The notes: generated by a model not told the origin, from the letters alone. Shown: positions 55,401 to 62,552, counted from the first letter of the stretch. The stretch is DNA of 64,000 bases from an uncultured Sphingomonas sp. (GCF_936927845.1 NZ_CAKZHV010000002.1:23200-87199), one strand, 5' to 3'. Numbers and translations: made by a program.

Positions 55401-55502
55401 AATCATTTCGGCGAACCGCCCGAGCAGCAGTTGCGACATATCGATCGCTTTAACGCAATCATCGAAGCACGTGGTGCAAGCTATGTGGTCGTGACGGCCT
55501 AG
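49485..55502 (+). CDS. druE: DruE, giant DUF1998 helicase of Druantia
   Basis: The 2005-residue protein has the DruE size and layout. Walker A SGTGSGKTE is near 130, DEAH box ILDEAHSYVGS near 262, SATIGDGKD near 300, MEMGVDIG near 1048 and QRVGRAGRR near 1075. Several zinc-ribbon-like CxxC groups lie in between (about 425-480, 565 and 1355). The DUF1998 Cys cluster CTAPGCERGCSAC is near 1604. In Druantia, DruE is the shared helicase of all types, thought to act on phage DNA. The ATG follows the druH stop by three bases, so the pair is one operon. Confidence 0.88.
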   Translation: MADAASFRPTTGPLRTMELIRDRTVEAVLGQSGLNHAGLATEVRRQFGSTNVADGALVREPLIEGSAPFVTSGRTFADCAGDPLHPDVIRAISSDTAGDYRFPPDAQPYRHQLEAWQHLTASERRSVLVSSGTGSGKTECFLMPLLSDLADEAEIAGKLSGVRAIALYPLNALIASQEERLRAWTRPFRDRLRFGLYNGLTPEKPLRTDAPVPEQVRDRETLRRDPPPILVTNVTMLEYMIVRRVDRPLIEASRGKLRWIILDEAHSYVGSAAAEIALLIRRVLLTFGVRAEEVRFVATSATIGDGKDVTKELRRFLRDLSGADEQRVEVVLGEREKAELPPPAAVSALKPADLTDRDRVAASPAVQAFVRAAEAGPLRLEQAQTLLAATGEPVERVIEAVADDSDTQRVPLLPLRIHGFLRAVPGLWSCLNPNCPDAPTDWAFGCVLPEQVDQCPACSSPVFEVKACRDCGEPYLECEERDGHLRAITTPPTIDEFAATIEREQAETEVDEAVAPWGDHDYEARTLAIAAHRLDGGREAPVEVETGRRPDRPDDRTRQLFTQDIDCCGNCGATGHDNGSMLRPIRYGAPFLIGNAAPVLLEGVPHREGPAEGSYAPPVEGRQLLSFTDSRQGTARFAANLQTNAERGYVRGHIYHAVQGSMVSGGADDERVAALREDIAKLEPHAAMAPAIADMLADKRVELATLLTPSVDGIAWSDLKAGLAAAEPVRKWMRDVWQHRDERYRDDPIAFAEFLLLRELARRPRRANTAETMGLARLRFSAIDGAKAVPEPLLARGFGVSEWQGLLYSIVDMAVRANLGIRANDGDIHWITSRGWRKSLKPFGERAEYSSEIQWPMVGKTKGSPSNLVLILEKTLSLDRGDQQDRARLNAVLEAAWTALFPLFASKTQPGYALDFAKAHVAPVLEAWQCPVTRRVLPTTALGLTPYGHREHLKTADQTPQLLVFPQLPVTFPRGSEVEAIRQWFDGEEAVATLRKRGMWSDLHDRVALLSPYLRAAEHSAQQPPARLRRFESEFKRGEINILNCSTTMEMGVDIGSVSAVMMTNVPPALANYRQRVGRAGRRRQGFALSLTYTRDTPLDREAFRDPQAYLARQTRAPRVKLDSRRIVQRHVNALLLARWFAGAGGEAMKTRVGDFFGLPAEIGAARVEDAAVATCLAWLGAPSTEELLGGEVRQLVAGTMLAGDRTLFTAAQAAMQAAWDAAVAEWGVIQQQADGAPKEAQASLGYQLKRLVNDNLLKELGYRGVLPAHGFPTGVVPFLNDDKPPRDETADDSSRRRRSFPTRTLDIAIRDYAPGAEVVVDGLVYRSAGVTLNWLRPADDAEAREIQSLKTFWSCGECGAADCVTVAPPACPQCHAELGFDRQRRFLQPAGFTADMAAKPHADTDEVTYVEPEIEQIVARGAAWSPMADPGQGRMRASADGLVFYSSRGPKPKLGYHICLECGRAAPAAASGGVHPLKDHAPLRFTRRASDGRCAGNDKPFKITPPIALGHETVTDVIELQPVGLESEGAAWAAVSALREALARGLGIEAGELGMAVRRAGTPLGQVTHSLFLYDRASGGAGFAPQGVALYEALLRDAELILDCTAPGCERGCSACVLTADLYQQAGIIDRKAALEWVRTARTALGQVLEEDRAAHDAVLARSVADALSDAVSTGARAVTIWVGPDSDVAAIGTGRIAGLARQLGDRGAAVSLVVAPDWSTTLDAAQRLSLRDAALALGLSLRRGMPPTFANGAIAIAAAGSLLWASRDEGARRAGPTWGEGQERPVVRIAAPSLPLTPAIDLSTLLPASGTRYIEITDALDGAIADFGDRFVRLIGPAIREAGGNGSLQRIEYSDRYLQSPLTVRLLTEALSALRNDLAGRDQELPVRIVTNRLKTNERQPFAPDHDWQFEEDREAVLLGLLKSRELAPELVEHGADHGRVMTLTMSGATVRVVLDQGFGPWRTPRYAKWNHFGEPPEQQLRHIDRFNAIIEARGASYVVVTA

Positions 55503-55722
55503 CACTCGTTTCGATCCACGCCGTCTCCCGCCATAAGGTACGCTGTGCGGTGGAACTATCGCTGTGCTGGAGGCCGCATGGGAACGCGACTTCAACGAAG
55601 TTTTCAGCCCAGACACCTGAGCCTCCCCTGGAATACCAGATGCCACGGCTTTGACCCTGTCATCGCGCGATGCGTAGTCAGGCAGCGACAGCTTAAGGGG
55701 GAGAGCCCAGCGTGTCGACAAA

Positions 55723-55806
55723 CGTCCATCGTTTAAGGTGAACGTCCACCATTTCAGGTGCGGAGTCCGTTCTGCAGAAACATCCACTGTTTCAGGAAAA
55801 CCTACA
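55723..55806. repeat. Solo IS21-like end (copy B)
   Basis: CGTCCATCGTTTAAGG (55723), CGTCCACCATTTCAGG (55743) and CATCCACTGTTTCAGG (55781) are followed by AAAACCTACA ending at 55806. It has the same orientation as copy A and shares the exact TTTCAGGTGCGG. It lies in the 437-bp gap between druE and the integrase remnant; the rest of the gap shows nothing recognisable. Confidence 0.6.
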
Positions 55807-55939
55807 TGATCGGGCACCTCCGGATCATTCTTTCTAGCGATAACTGTGATTCCCGCTAAAAAGATGATGGCCAGATATCGCGCGCTTCGATAGCCAGGTT
55901 GCGGCCAATCCCGGCTCAACCGGACCCGATCGACCCGAC

Positions 55940-56671
55940 ATGCGTGACGACGCGGCGAACAACGGAAGCGAGCTTGATGCGATCGTGGCTGGCGCGGTGG
56001 TGGTGCTGGATCAGGTCACGTCGCTCGAGCCCTATCTCCCCGATCTTGCCCCCGGCGATCGCGAACGCGTCGACGCCTATGTCGGCCGCGCCTCGGCCGA
56101 CGCGACGCTGCGCGCGTACAAGTCCGACTGGCGGCTCTTCTGCGCGTGGTGCGGCGAGGCAGGCTACCGGCCGCTCCCCGCGACGCCGGCGACCGTCGCC
56201 GCGTTCCTGACGCTTCTCGCCGAGACCGGCTTTGCGCCACGCGAGCCGCTGCGCACCAAGCGCGGCCGGCTCATCCCGCGCCAGGAACCGCGGCCGCTTG
56301 GCAAGGCCACCATCGGCCGACGCCTCGCCGCGATCGTGTTCGCCCATCGCGCGGCCGACATGGAGCCGCCGACCACCCAGCCCGATGCCGCCCGGCTCGA
56401 CAAGGCGATGCGCGCGATCCGCAAAGACAAGAAGGACGAGCTGCCCGCCAAGAAGCGCGCGGCCGATGGCGACGTGCTGCGCGACATGCTGCGCAGCGTC
56501 ACCGGCGAGGACCTGCGTGCCTATCGCGATCGCGCGCTGCTCGCGATCGGGATGGCGGGGGCGTTCCGGCGCTCGGAGCTGGTGGCGATCACGGTTGCCC
56601 GCGTCACCGAGGACAGCCGCGGCTTGTTGGTGCGGATTGGATCATCGAAGACCGACTGTAGGTTTCCCTGA
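55940..56671 (+). pseudogene. Tyrosine recombinase (integrase), C-terminal half lost
   Basis: The intact N-terminal SAM-like domain (ATLRAYKSDWRLFCAWCGEAGY) and the start of the catalytic domain with the first active-site Arg (GAFRRSELVAI) are present. The frame is cut after SSKTD at 56656 by an IS-like end, so the later His, Arg and Tyr are missing. The last four codons come from that end. Confidence 0.78.
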
Positions 56672-56739
56672 ATTGGTGGACGACTTTCGCCCTGTGACAG
56701 CGTCCTGAAATGATGGGCGTTCGACTAAAACAGTGGACG
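56657..56739. repeat. Solo IS21-like end (copy C), inverted relative to A and B
   Basis: It begins TGTAGGTTTCCCTGAATTGG and carries CCTGAATTGGTGGACG (56667), CCTGAAATGATGGGCG (56704) and ACTAAAACAGTGGACG (56724). Spacings of 37 and 20 bp mirror the 20 and 38 bp of copy B. It truncates the integrase. The leading TGTAGG matches the end of the intact IS21 at 40330. No transposase follows it. Confidence 0.6.
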
Positions 56740-56796
56740 TCTAGCGCGTCGGTCTCTCTGTTTCGGCGAACCGTACCCAAAAGCACGAATGTGCGA

Positions 56797-57207
56797 CTAC
56801 TCTGCCTGTGGCCGTACATTGGTGATAGTGATGCCTACATCGGCGCTCGCAAGTGGCCCGTCCGTTGTGAGCATCTCGGCTTGCAGGTCGATCGCCAAGG
56901 CAAGGCAGGCCCGATCGCCGAGAGAAAGACCGAGCGCCTTCGTGGCTGGCCGGAGGTCGCCTACTATGAGTGCCTGGGCGGGAGTGAGCGGCCGGACATC
57001 GAGGTGCAGCCCGCCAAGCGCCTCACGCACCTCGTCGAGCGGCAACCCCCGGTCCCGTAGCTTGGAGACGACCTCTGCGAGGTTGGCTGTTCCGATGATG
57101 CTGCGGGTCAGGACGTCGACTACCCTATCCGCCCCGGGTTCGTCGTTCAGAAGGCAGAGCAGGGCGGAGGCGTCGAGTACGACTTTGCTACTCACGCTCC
57201 GCCTCAC
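56797..57207 (-). CDS. vapC: VapC-type PIN-domain toxin, second pair
   Basis: The PIN protein has LDASALLCLL, ANLAEV and LGDRACLALA motifs carrying the catalytic acids, and a TTDG near the end. The GTG at 57207 gives 136 residues. A GTG at 57195 overlapping the antitoxin stop is equally likely and would be the more usual start. Confidence 0.85.
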   Translation of the reverse strand: MRRSVSSKVVLDASALLCLLNDEPGADRVVDVLTRSIIGTANLAEVVSKLRDRGLPLDEVREALGGLHLDVRPLTPAQALIVGDLRPATKALGLSLGDRACLALAIDLQAEMLTTDGPLASADVGITITNVRPQAE

Positions 57208-57436
57208 GCCGACGCTCCGCGATCAGCTCATCGGCCAAGCCGACGCCTTCGGGCACATACTTGCGCAGGATGGCGCGAGCACGCTCAAGTGCCTTAGGTA
57301 TGGAACGTACCCGCAACTCGCCATCGTCCACATCGACGAGAACGGTGTCACCCGTGGTGATCCCGAGCTCACGGCGCATTGCTGCCGGGATCACGAGCTT
57401 CCCACCATCCACGATCTTGACCCGCTGCGCTTCCAT
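57188..57436 (-). CDS. vapB: VapB-type antitoxin (AbrB fold), second pair
   Basis: The 82-residue protein has an AbrB/SpoVT domain (VKIVDGGKLVIPAAMRRELGITTGDTVLVDVDDGELRVR) and a basic-acidic tail for toxin binding. ATG 57436 was chosen over a longer frame that adds non-conserved residues. Its stop overlaps the toxin start region. Confidence 0.85.
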   Translation of the reverse strand: MEAQRVKIVDGGKLVIPAAMRRELGITTGDTVLVDVDDGELRVRSIPKALERARAILRKYVPEGVGLADELIAERRREAERE

Positions 57437-57667
57437 CTGCACCAAATCCGCTGCTCCGACCTTTCCAACGGACTTATACCGAAGCGCAAAGTCGGACGCC
57501 AGCGTGGAGGCAGGGATCGATGCACGGCCGGTCACCGAAGTAGCGTTCATCGATGATGGAGCAGCTACTTAGACCCGGTCCGCTTAGCTAGGCTACGTAG
57601 GACCGGTATTTGCCGTTCTGAGCCGACTGCTGCATGACTGGCTCACAAGGGTATATGCAGTTTGGCC

Positions 57668-57965
57668 ATGATGAATGATGGCAATCAGCATTCGATCCGT
57701 GCGGCGCGGGTCGACCTGCGCGTCAGCACCGACGAGCAGGACCTGACGCGGCAGGGGGTGATCGTCGCGGGCGCGCGAGCGGCGGGCTAATACGTCGCGG
57801 CAGTCTACCGCGAGAAGACATCTGGCTCGCGGCCGTCCGGCCCGAGCTGTTGCGCATGGAAGCGGACCTGCAGCCCGGGGGAGTTGGTGGTCGCGGAGAA
57901 GATCGACCGGGTCAGCCGCCTTCCGCTCGCGGAGGCCAAGCTCCTTTTCGCGGCTGCCCGCGTGT
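57668..57965 (+). pseudogene. Decayed serine resolvase
   Basis: One frame reads VDLRVSTDEQDLTRQG and then an in-frame TAA, continuing YVAAVYREKTSGSRPSGP. Further resolvase sequence (ELLRMEADLQPG, then LVVAEKIDRVSRL) is found in two other frames. So there is one stop and at least two frameshifts. Only the N-terminal catalytic domain is recognisable. Apart from this, the 57437-58033 gap has nothing I can support. Confidence 0.7.
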
Positions 57966-58033
57966 CCGGCCGGCGAGGCAGATGTCGATCGCACCTCGGA
58001 GCCAAGCGCGCTCTTCTGTCCGTGGCGACTCGG

Positions 58034-58876
58034 TCAGGTGAACCGTGCCAGTCGCCCGGAGGGGTCTATCTCAATCGCTCCTTCCCAAGCGCCCGGTGCG
58101 GCAGCGAGCTCGTCGGAACAATGCTCCACGCCGAGAAGCTCTGTCCAAAACATGCACACCGGCGCTGTCACCGGCTTCCCCCAGCCGGGCAGATCAAGAC
58201 GCGCCTTAACCTCGATACGCCCCCGGTCGTTGTTGAAGCCTGCCACGAGGTCGAAGCGGGCGCCGTCCTCCATCACGACGGCAGAGTCGTGCATGAGCGC
58301 TGTGACGTAGAGAGCGAGGAACGTGCGGTTCGCATCGAAGGCGGCCTGCTCGTCTAGGCGCATCGCTCCTGCCTTCACGAGCACCGTGGCGAGGTCGTCG
58401 GCCACCTGCCGGTCCGTGAAGGCCGGGTTCCAGATGAAGGCGCCCGCGAGATAGTTGAACACCTTCTGCTCCCGCGAGGTGACCTTGTCGAATCGGTCCA
58501 TCTCCATCTTACGAATGGCCTGCGCGAGCACCGACTTCACCACCTCTCGTCGTAGGCCAAGGCGCTCGTCGAGCTGCTCGTCGGTTGCGGTTCGCAGGTT
58601 GGCGGCGCTGATCAGCTTGGCTCTAGGAAGGTCCGGAAAGCGACCGTCCCTCTGGCGCAGCCACGACTCAAGACTGAGCTGGATATCCCGGGCCTTCTCC
58701 GTGACCGGTCCCTTCTCGCGCTGATCCCGATGCGCGACGAAGTCGCCGATTTCGCGGATGGAGGCGTGACCGAAGCTGCGTTCGCGCAGTCCTAGGAAGA
58801 TGCGGTCGAGATCGGCAACGCGCAGGTCGCCGCGTAGGTAGCGCTCGACGCGCTGACGAAGTTCAGATGCCTTCAT
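58034..58876 (-). CDS. Unknown protein divergent from the graspetide cluster
   Basis: The 280-residue product is mostly helical and cytoplasmic. It has no P-loop or nuclease motif that I can name. The C-terminal part contains DLVAGFNNDRGRIEVKARLDLPGW, whose EVKA is only a weak hint of a nuclease-like strand. It is transcribed away from the precursor gene, 155 bp apart, so they may share a control region. Confidence 0.6.
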   Translation of the reverse strand: MKASELRQRVERYLRGDLRVADLDRIFLGLRERSFGHASIREIGDFVAHRDQREKGPVTEKARDIQLSLESWLRQRDGRFPDLPRAKLISAANLRTATDEQLDERLGLRREVVKSVLAQAIRKMEMDRFDKVTSREQKVFNYLAGAFIWNPAFTDRQVADDLATVLVKAGAMRLDEQAAFDANRTFLALYVTALMHDSAVVMEDGARFDLVAGFNNDRGRIEVKARLDLPGWGKPVTAPVCMFWTELLGVEHCSDELAAAPGAWEGAIEIDPSGRLARFT

Positions 58877-59031
58877 GGACGGGACGCTACCAGCTCCGGC
58901 GTGGAACGAAACAGAAACGTGATGGCCCCTTGCGCCTGTCGGCGGAAGGCGAAAAGATTACTCGCGCACTTATCAACTGCTGCCGTTTTCTCTAGATGTT
59001 CCCGCCAGGAACACTGCTGCTGGTATGACCT

Positions 59032-59406
59032 ATGATCGCGTCCGCCTCCGAATCTGCCGTCGATCCCTTCCTGCTCCGCTTCGCTACGCCGCGGTCTGAA
59101 GGATCCGAGATGCCCGGCCGCTACTCGCCGGAGCTCGGCGTCTGGGTTATCGACTGCGACGGAGCCGAGCGGCCCATCGTCGAGGTGCAGTCGGACGTCA
59201 TGGCCGCGACGCAGACCAAGACGATGCAGCGGGTGGAGGCGGACGACGACGATCCCATGCGGTTCGGGTCGATGGAGACGGGGACTTACACGAAGGTCCG
59301 GCAGGAGGCCGATGATGAGGACGCATCGCTCTGCCTCGCGGAGATCACGACCAAAACCGACGTCCAGCAGGAAAGGGACGACGAGGCCGTGATCCCGGGA
59401 TGGTGA
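59032..59406 (+). CDS. Graspetide precursor peptide with three core repeats
   Basis: The 124-residue peptide has a leader motif DPFLLRFATP (11-20), resembling the PFFARFL helix that recruits microviridin ligases, followed by RYSPELGVWVIDCDG. The C-terminal half has three repeats at 22-23-residue spacing: TKTMQRVEADDDD (62-74), TYTKVRQEADDED (85-97) and TKTDVQQERDDE (107-118), i.e. TxTxxxxExD. Thr or Lys side chains paired with Glu/Asp side chains suit omega-ester or amide crosslinks. Its last codons overlap the ligase start (ATGGTGA), so the genes are coupled. Confidence 0.8.
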   Translation: MIASASESAVDPFLLRFATPRSEGSEMPGRYSPELGVWVIDCDGAERPIVEVQSDVMAATQTKTMQRVEADDDDPMRFGSMETGTYTKVRQEADDEDASLCLAEITTKTDVQQERDDEAVIPGW

Positions 59407-60386
59407 GCGGGCGCGGGCTGATCCTCGTCGTCACCAACAAGCGGGACGTCACCTCCGACTTCGTCGTGCTGGAGATGCGTCGGCGCAGGCTGCCCCTCTT
59501 CCGCCTCAACACGGAGGACCTTCCGGAATACGAGATCGAGATGGTCGACGGCGACCCGTCGCGTCTTGTGCTCTCTGGGCCGAGCGGCGATCTTTCCCTC
59601 CGCGAAGTGGCCGCTGCGTATTACCGCCGTCCCGGCGGTTTGGAAGGGCAGGGTGCCGATGGTGTGGCCGCCTACGTCGCGGCCGAATGGTCGGCGATCC
59701 TCCGCAGTCTTTGGAACGCGCTCGAGGACAGGTGGCTGAACTCCCCGTTCGCCATCCTGCGAGCCGAGGACAAGCCGCGGCAGCTCGCCGTAGCCCGCGG
59801 TGTGGGCCTGCGCGTCCCGGAAACCCTGGTGACCAATTCATTCGACCAAGCGAGGACGTTCCACGCCGACGGACCCACGGTGGCCAAGCCGCTCCGCCAC
59901 GCCCTGATCGACGATGGTGAGATGGGCAGCGTCCTCTTCACCAGCCGCGTTGCGGAGTTGGAAAAAGGGGATGCTGAAGCGGTCCGACGGGCGCCTATGA
60001 TCCTCCAGCGCGAGGTCGCCAAGCATGCGGACGTAAGGGTCGTGGTCGTCGACGACCGGGTCTTCGCGGCCCGCATTCTTTCGCAAGTGCACGAGGAGAC
60101 AGTCGTCGATTGGCGAAGGGGCGTGCGCTTGGACCTGGAGCATGAACGATTCGAGCTGCCCGGTGACGTCGCTACCGCCTGCGTGGCGGTAACGCGGGAA
60201 CTAGGACTTCGCTTTTCGGCGATCGATCTGATCGAGGATGTTGGGGGCAACTTCTGGTTCTTGGAAGCGAACCCAAACGGGCAGTGGGCCTGGATCGAGC
60301 AGCGTACCGGTGCACCGCTGAGCGACGCGCTTGTTGACGCGCTTTCGAAGCGGCATGACCATGCGGGTTGCGAACGCGCGGTATGA
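59400..60386 (+). CDS. MvdD-like ATP-grasp macrocyclase for the precursor peptide
   Basis: The 328-residue protein has the usual length of MvdC/MvdD ligases. It has an N-terminal pre-ATP-grasp domain (LILVVTNKRDVTSDFVVLEM), a central part (TVAKPLRHALIDDGEMGSVLFTS), and the family-type C-terminal motif FLEANPNGQWAWIEQRTG with the metal-binding Glu and Asn. It activates Glu/Asp carboxylates with ATP to form side-chain esters or amides. It starts inside the precursor stop and overlaps the next gene by ATGA. Confidence 0.87.
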   Translation: MVSGRGLILVVTNKRDVTSDFVVLEMRRRRLPLFRLNTEDLPEYEIEMVDGDPSRLVLSGPSGDLSLREVAAAYYRRPGGLEGQGADGVAAYVAAEWSAILRSLWNALEDRWLNSPFAILRAEDKPRQLAVARGVGLRVPETLVTNSFDQARTFHADGPTVAKPLRHALIDDGEMGSVLFTSRVAELEKGDAEAVRRAPMILQREVAKHADVRVVVVDDRVFAARILSQVHEETVVDWRRGVRLDLEHERFELPGDVATACVAVTRELGLRFSAIDLIEDVGGNFWFLEANPNGQWAWIEQRTGAPLSDALVDALSKRHDHAGCERAV

Positions 60387-61228
60387 ACTGGCGGCGCGCC
60401 CTCGACATCGTCTTCCCCTATATAGAGGGGCTCACGCCAGCTGAGCGGGCCGTTGACGATCAACGCTTCCAGCAGGACGTCGCCGCCATCGAGGCCGCTG
60501 ACTACACCACCACCCCGGAGCGGGCCCTCGACGAGGCCCAGAAGGCGTCCGCTACCGAGGTAGAGCGGGTTCGTACTGCTGAGGGCAAGGCCACTACTTA
60601 CCTCGCGGTGCTGGCCGCACTGGTTCCCGTCATCATCACCCTGCAGGCAGCCAACTGGGAGAAGAAGGCTGGGCCTGCTCCCGACGCGGCGCGGCTCATC
60701 GTTCTGGCGATCGCGACCGTCTACGTAGCTGCCGCCGGCTTCCACGCCTTTAAGACGCTTCAAGTCCAGGGCTTCCAGCGCATCGGGGAGGCGGAGATCG
60801 CCGCCGCTTGGAAGACCCAGGCGCCTGTGCCTAGGCTGACCCGCGGCACGCTCCTGGCCTCGCGTCGTTCCCGCGACGCGGTGAACGCCAAGGTCACCCG
60901 CATTCGGGTAACGCACGAGCACCTGCTGCGGGCGTTCGGGACATTCGTCCTGCTGCTTCTACTCGATCCTCTCTTTTACGCTCTGGGCTTCCGCAACGCG
61001 ACGCCCGAGGTGCCATCGCCCAAGGTGATCGTCGTGCAGCGCGACGTTTCAACGCAGGCGGTGGCCGCAGCGCCTGCCGTGCGGCATGTCGGGTCGCGCA
61101 CTGCCGAGAATCTCCGGGATGACAAGGCGGCACGGCGATCCCCCCGGCCGTGCCGGACCGAAAAACAGCCGCTGTCCGCACCTCGAGCATCCGCATCAAC
61201 GAGAGCGGCTCCCGCGACGGCAACCTGA
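60383..61228 (+). CDS. Membrane protein of the graspetide cluster, unknown function
   Basis: The 281-residue product has an acidic N-terminus (YIEGLTPAERAVDDQRFQQD), two adjacent hydrophobic segments at about 72-88 and 102-120, and a third at about 188-205 (AFGTFVLLLLLDPLFYALGF). A basic tail follows. It has no transporter motif. Its ATG overlaps the ATP-grasp stop, so it is part of the cluster and may be an export, anchoring or immunity protein; the family is not recognised. Confidence 0.72.
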   Translation: MNWRRALDIVFPYIEGLTPAERAVDDQRFQQDVAAIEAADYTTTPERALDEAQKASATEVERVRTAEGKATTYLAVLAALVPVIITLQAANWEKKAGPAPDAARLIVLAIATVYVAAAGFHAFKTLQVQGFQRIGEAEIAAAWKTQAPVPRLTRGTLLASRRSRDAVNAKVTRIRVTHEHLLRAFGTFVLLLLLDPLFYALGFRNATPEVPSPKVIVVQRDVSTQAVAAAPAVRHVGSRTAENLRDDKAARRSPRPCRTEKQPLSAPRASASTRAAPATAT

Positions 61229-61505
61229 CCGACGAGGCGTTCGCCTAACTTTTTCAGCGGGTAGGGGAGGTCGTTGCGGCTCCCCCCTGCGGTTACTCGG
61301 TTGATACGCCATAGGTATGCCCTGAGCGATGTCTACATGGATACTGGCTATACTTTGCAGGCCCCCTATGGCTCCCGCTTCCGGCCTTGTAGGCCTCGCC
61401 CCGGGGAGCCACTACTGCCCGGCGGGGGCGGCACTCAGGGCTCCCCCTCAAACTTGATCGCCTTCCGCGCGAGGAGCATATCCGCTGCGAGAAAGGAATA
61501 GCCCC

Positions 61506-61991
61506 ATGGCGGCCAAGAAGCAAACCGACAGCAGCTCCGATCTGCGAACGAACGAGAAGAAGTGGACCAAGCCGCTGATGGATGCGGGTTGGACCGCATT
61601 GCCGAGCGTTATCATCGAGAACCAGCGTCAGCTTGGTCTCGAACCGCTCGATCTCAACATCGTCGTGTATTTGGCGAGCAAATGGTGGACGGCGGAGGGC
61701 AAACCTTACCCGTCCAAAAGCACGATGGCGCAAGCGATGAACGTTCACCCTCGCACCATCCAGAAGCACATCGCTGGTCTGGAAGCAGCGGGATATATCC
61801 GGCGCGAGGAGCGACGGACCGATCAGGGCAGTCGGACCAACATCTACCACCTCGATGGGTTGATCGAGGCGGCCAAGCCGTTTGCGGATGAGAAGCTGGC
61901 AGAGATCAGGGAGAAGTCCGAGATCAAGAAGATCCGTCAGAACCGGAAGGGTGCTCCCAAGCTGCGCTTGGTGAAGGGCGATGACACATGA
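61506..61991 (+). CDS. Helix-turn-helix protein paired with a PemK/MazF-like toxin
   Basis: The 161-residue protein has a winged HTH of the plasmid replication or phage-regulator type (LDLNIVVYLASKWWTAEG...STMAQAMNVHPRTIQKHIAGLEAAGYIRREE). Basic helices flank it (EIKKIRQNRKG). A Shine-Dalgarno GAAAGGAA precedes it. Its stop overlaps the toxin ATG (ATGA). It probably acts as the DNA-binding partner and repressor of the pair, but a replication-related role is not excluded. Confidence 0.72.
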   Translation: MAAKKQTDSSSDLRTNEKKWTKPLMDAGWTALPSVIIENQRQLGLEPLDLNIVVYLASKWWTAEGKPYPSKSTMAQAMNVHPRTIQKHIAGLEAAGYIRREERRTDQGSRTNIYHLDGLIEAAKPFADEKLAEIREKSEIKKIRQNRKGAPKLRLVKGDDT

Positions 61992-62410
61992 ACGCCCACG
62001 TCCAGGAGGCGCCACCCCGCGTGGCGCCGCGGCTCAAGGGTGCGCCGAAGATCCGCCAGCTTTTCTGGTGCGATTTTCCGCAGGATGCCCAGCTTCCCGA
62101 GTTTTGGAAGCGCCGACCGGTCATCATCCTTTCCTACCGCAACACGCTGCATGGCGCGGTAACGGCCATCCCGTGCTCCACCCAGGCGCAGCCCGGCAAT
62201 CCATGGGCCTTCCCGCTGCAAACGACGATCGATGGGCGCGCCGCATTCGCAATCTGCGACAAAATGACGACGGTTGCGGTGAGCAGGCTCGTTCCCGACA
62301 AGGCAGGAATTGTTCGGATGCCAGAAGCCGAGTTCAACGATATGTTGAGCTTGGCGCTGTTATGGTTGCCCAAGCTGCCCGAGCCGCCTGCTGCGGCCCC
62401 GGAGGCGTAG
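61988..62410 (+). CDS. PemK/MazF-like toxin
   Basis: The 140-residue protein has the MazF-type barrel signature: RRPVIILSYRN followed by VTAIPCSTQAQPGN, FPL and ICDKMTTVAVSRLV. An N-terminal extension of about 40 residues is unusual for MazF. It is expected to be an RNase or tRNA/mRNA-acting toxin. The partner is an HTH protein instead of a typical MazE, so this is a non-canonical pair. Confidence 0.75.
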   Translation: MNAHVQEAPPRVAPRLKGAPKIRQLFWCDFPQDAQLPEFWKRRPVIILSYRNTLHGAVTAIPCSTQAQPGNPWAFPLQTTIDGRAAFAICDKMTTVAVSRLVPDKAGIVRMPEAEFNDMLSLALLWLPKLPEPPAAAPEA

Positions 62411-62529
62411 GGGGCTTCGGGGCTCCCTTAGATATAAGTTGAATCTTCATCGTTGGCATTCTACATGGAGGGCACTCGCGGCCTCCCCCTGTGGGAGTGT
62501 CCGTTTCCCGAGAGGGAACTAAACGGCCG

Positions 62530-62552
62530 GGGCCGCCCCAAAAGGGCGGCCC
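62530..62552. terminator. Strong hairpin terminator after the PemK/MazF-like gene
   Basis: GGGCCGCCC (62530-62538) and GGGCGGCCC (62544-62552) form a perfect 9-bp stem with a CAAAA loop, followed by TTGGTTTA. It lies between the plus-strand toxin gene and the minus-strand gene at 62585, and so serves both. Confidence 0.75.

Noticed and set aside
57593..57994. Minus-strand 133-codon frame near the resolvase remnant
   Set aside because: Antisense to recognisable resolvase codons; no independent support.
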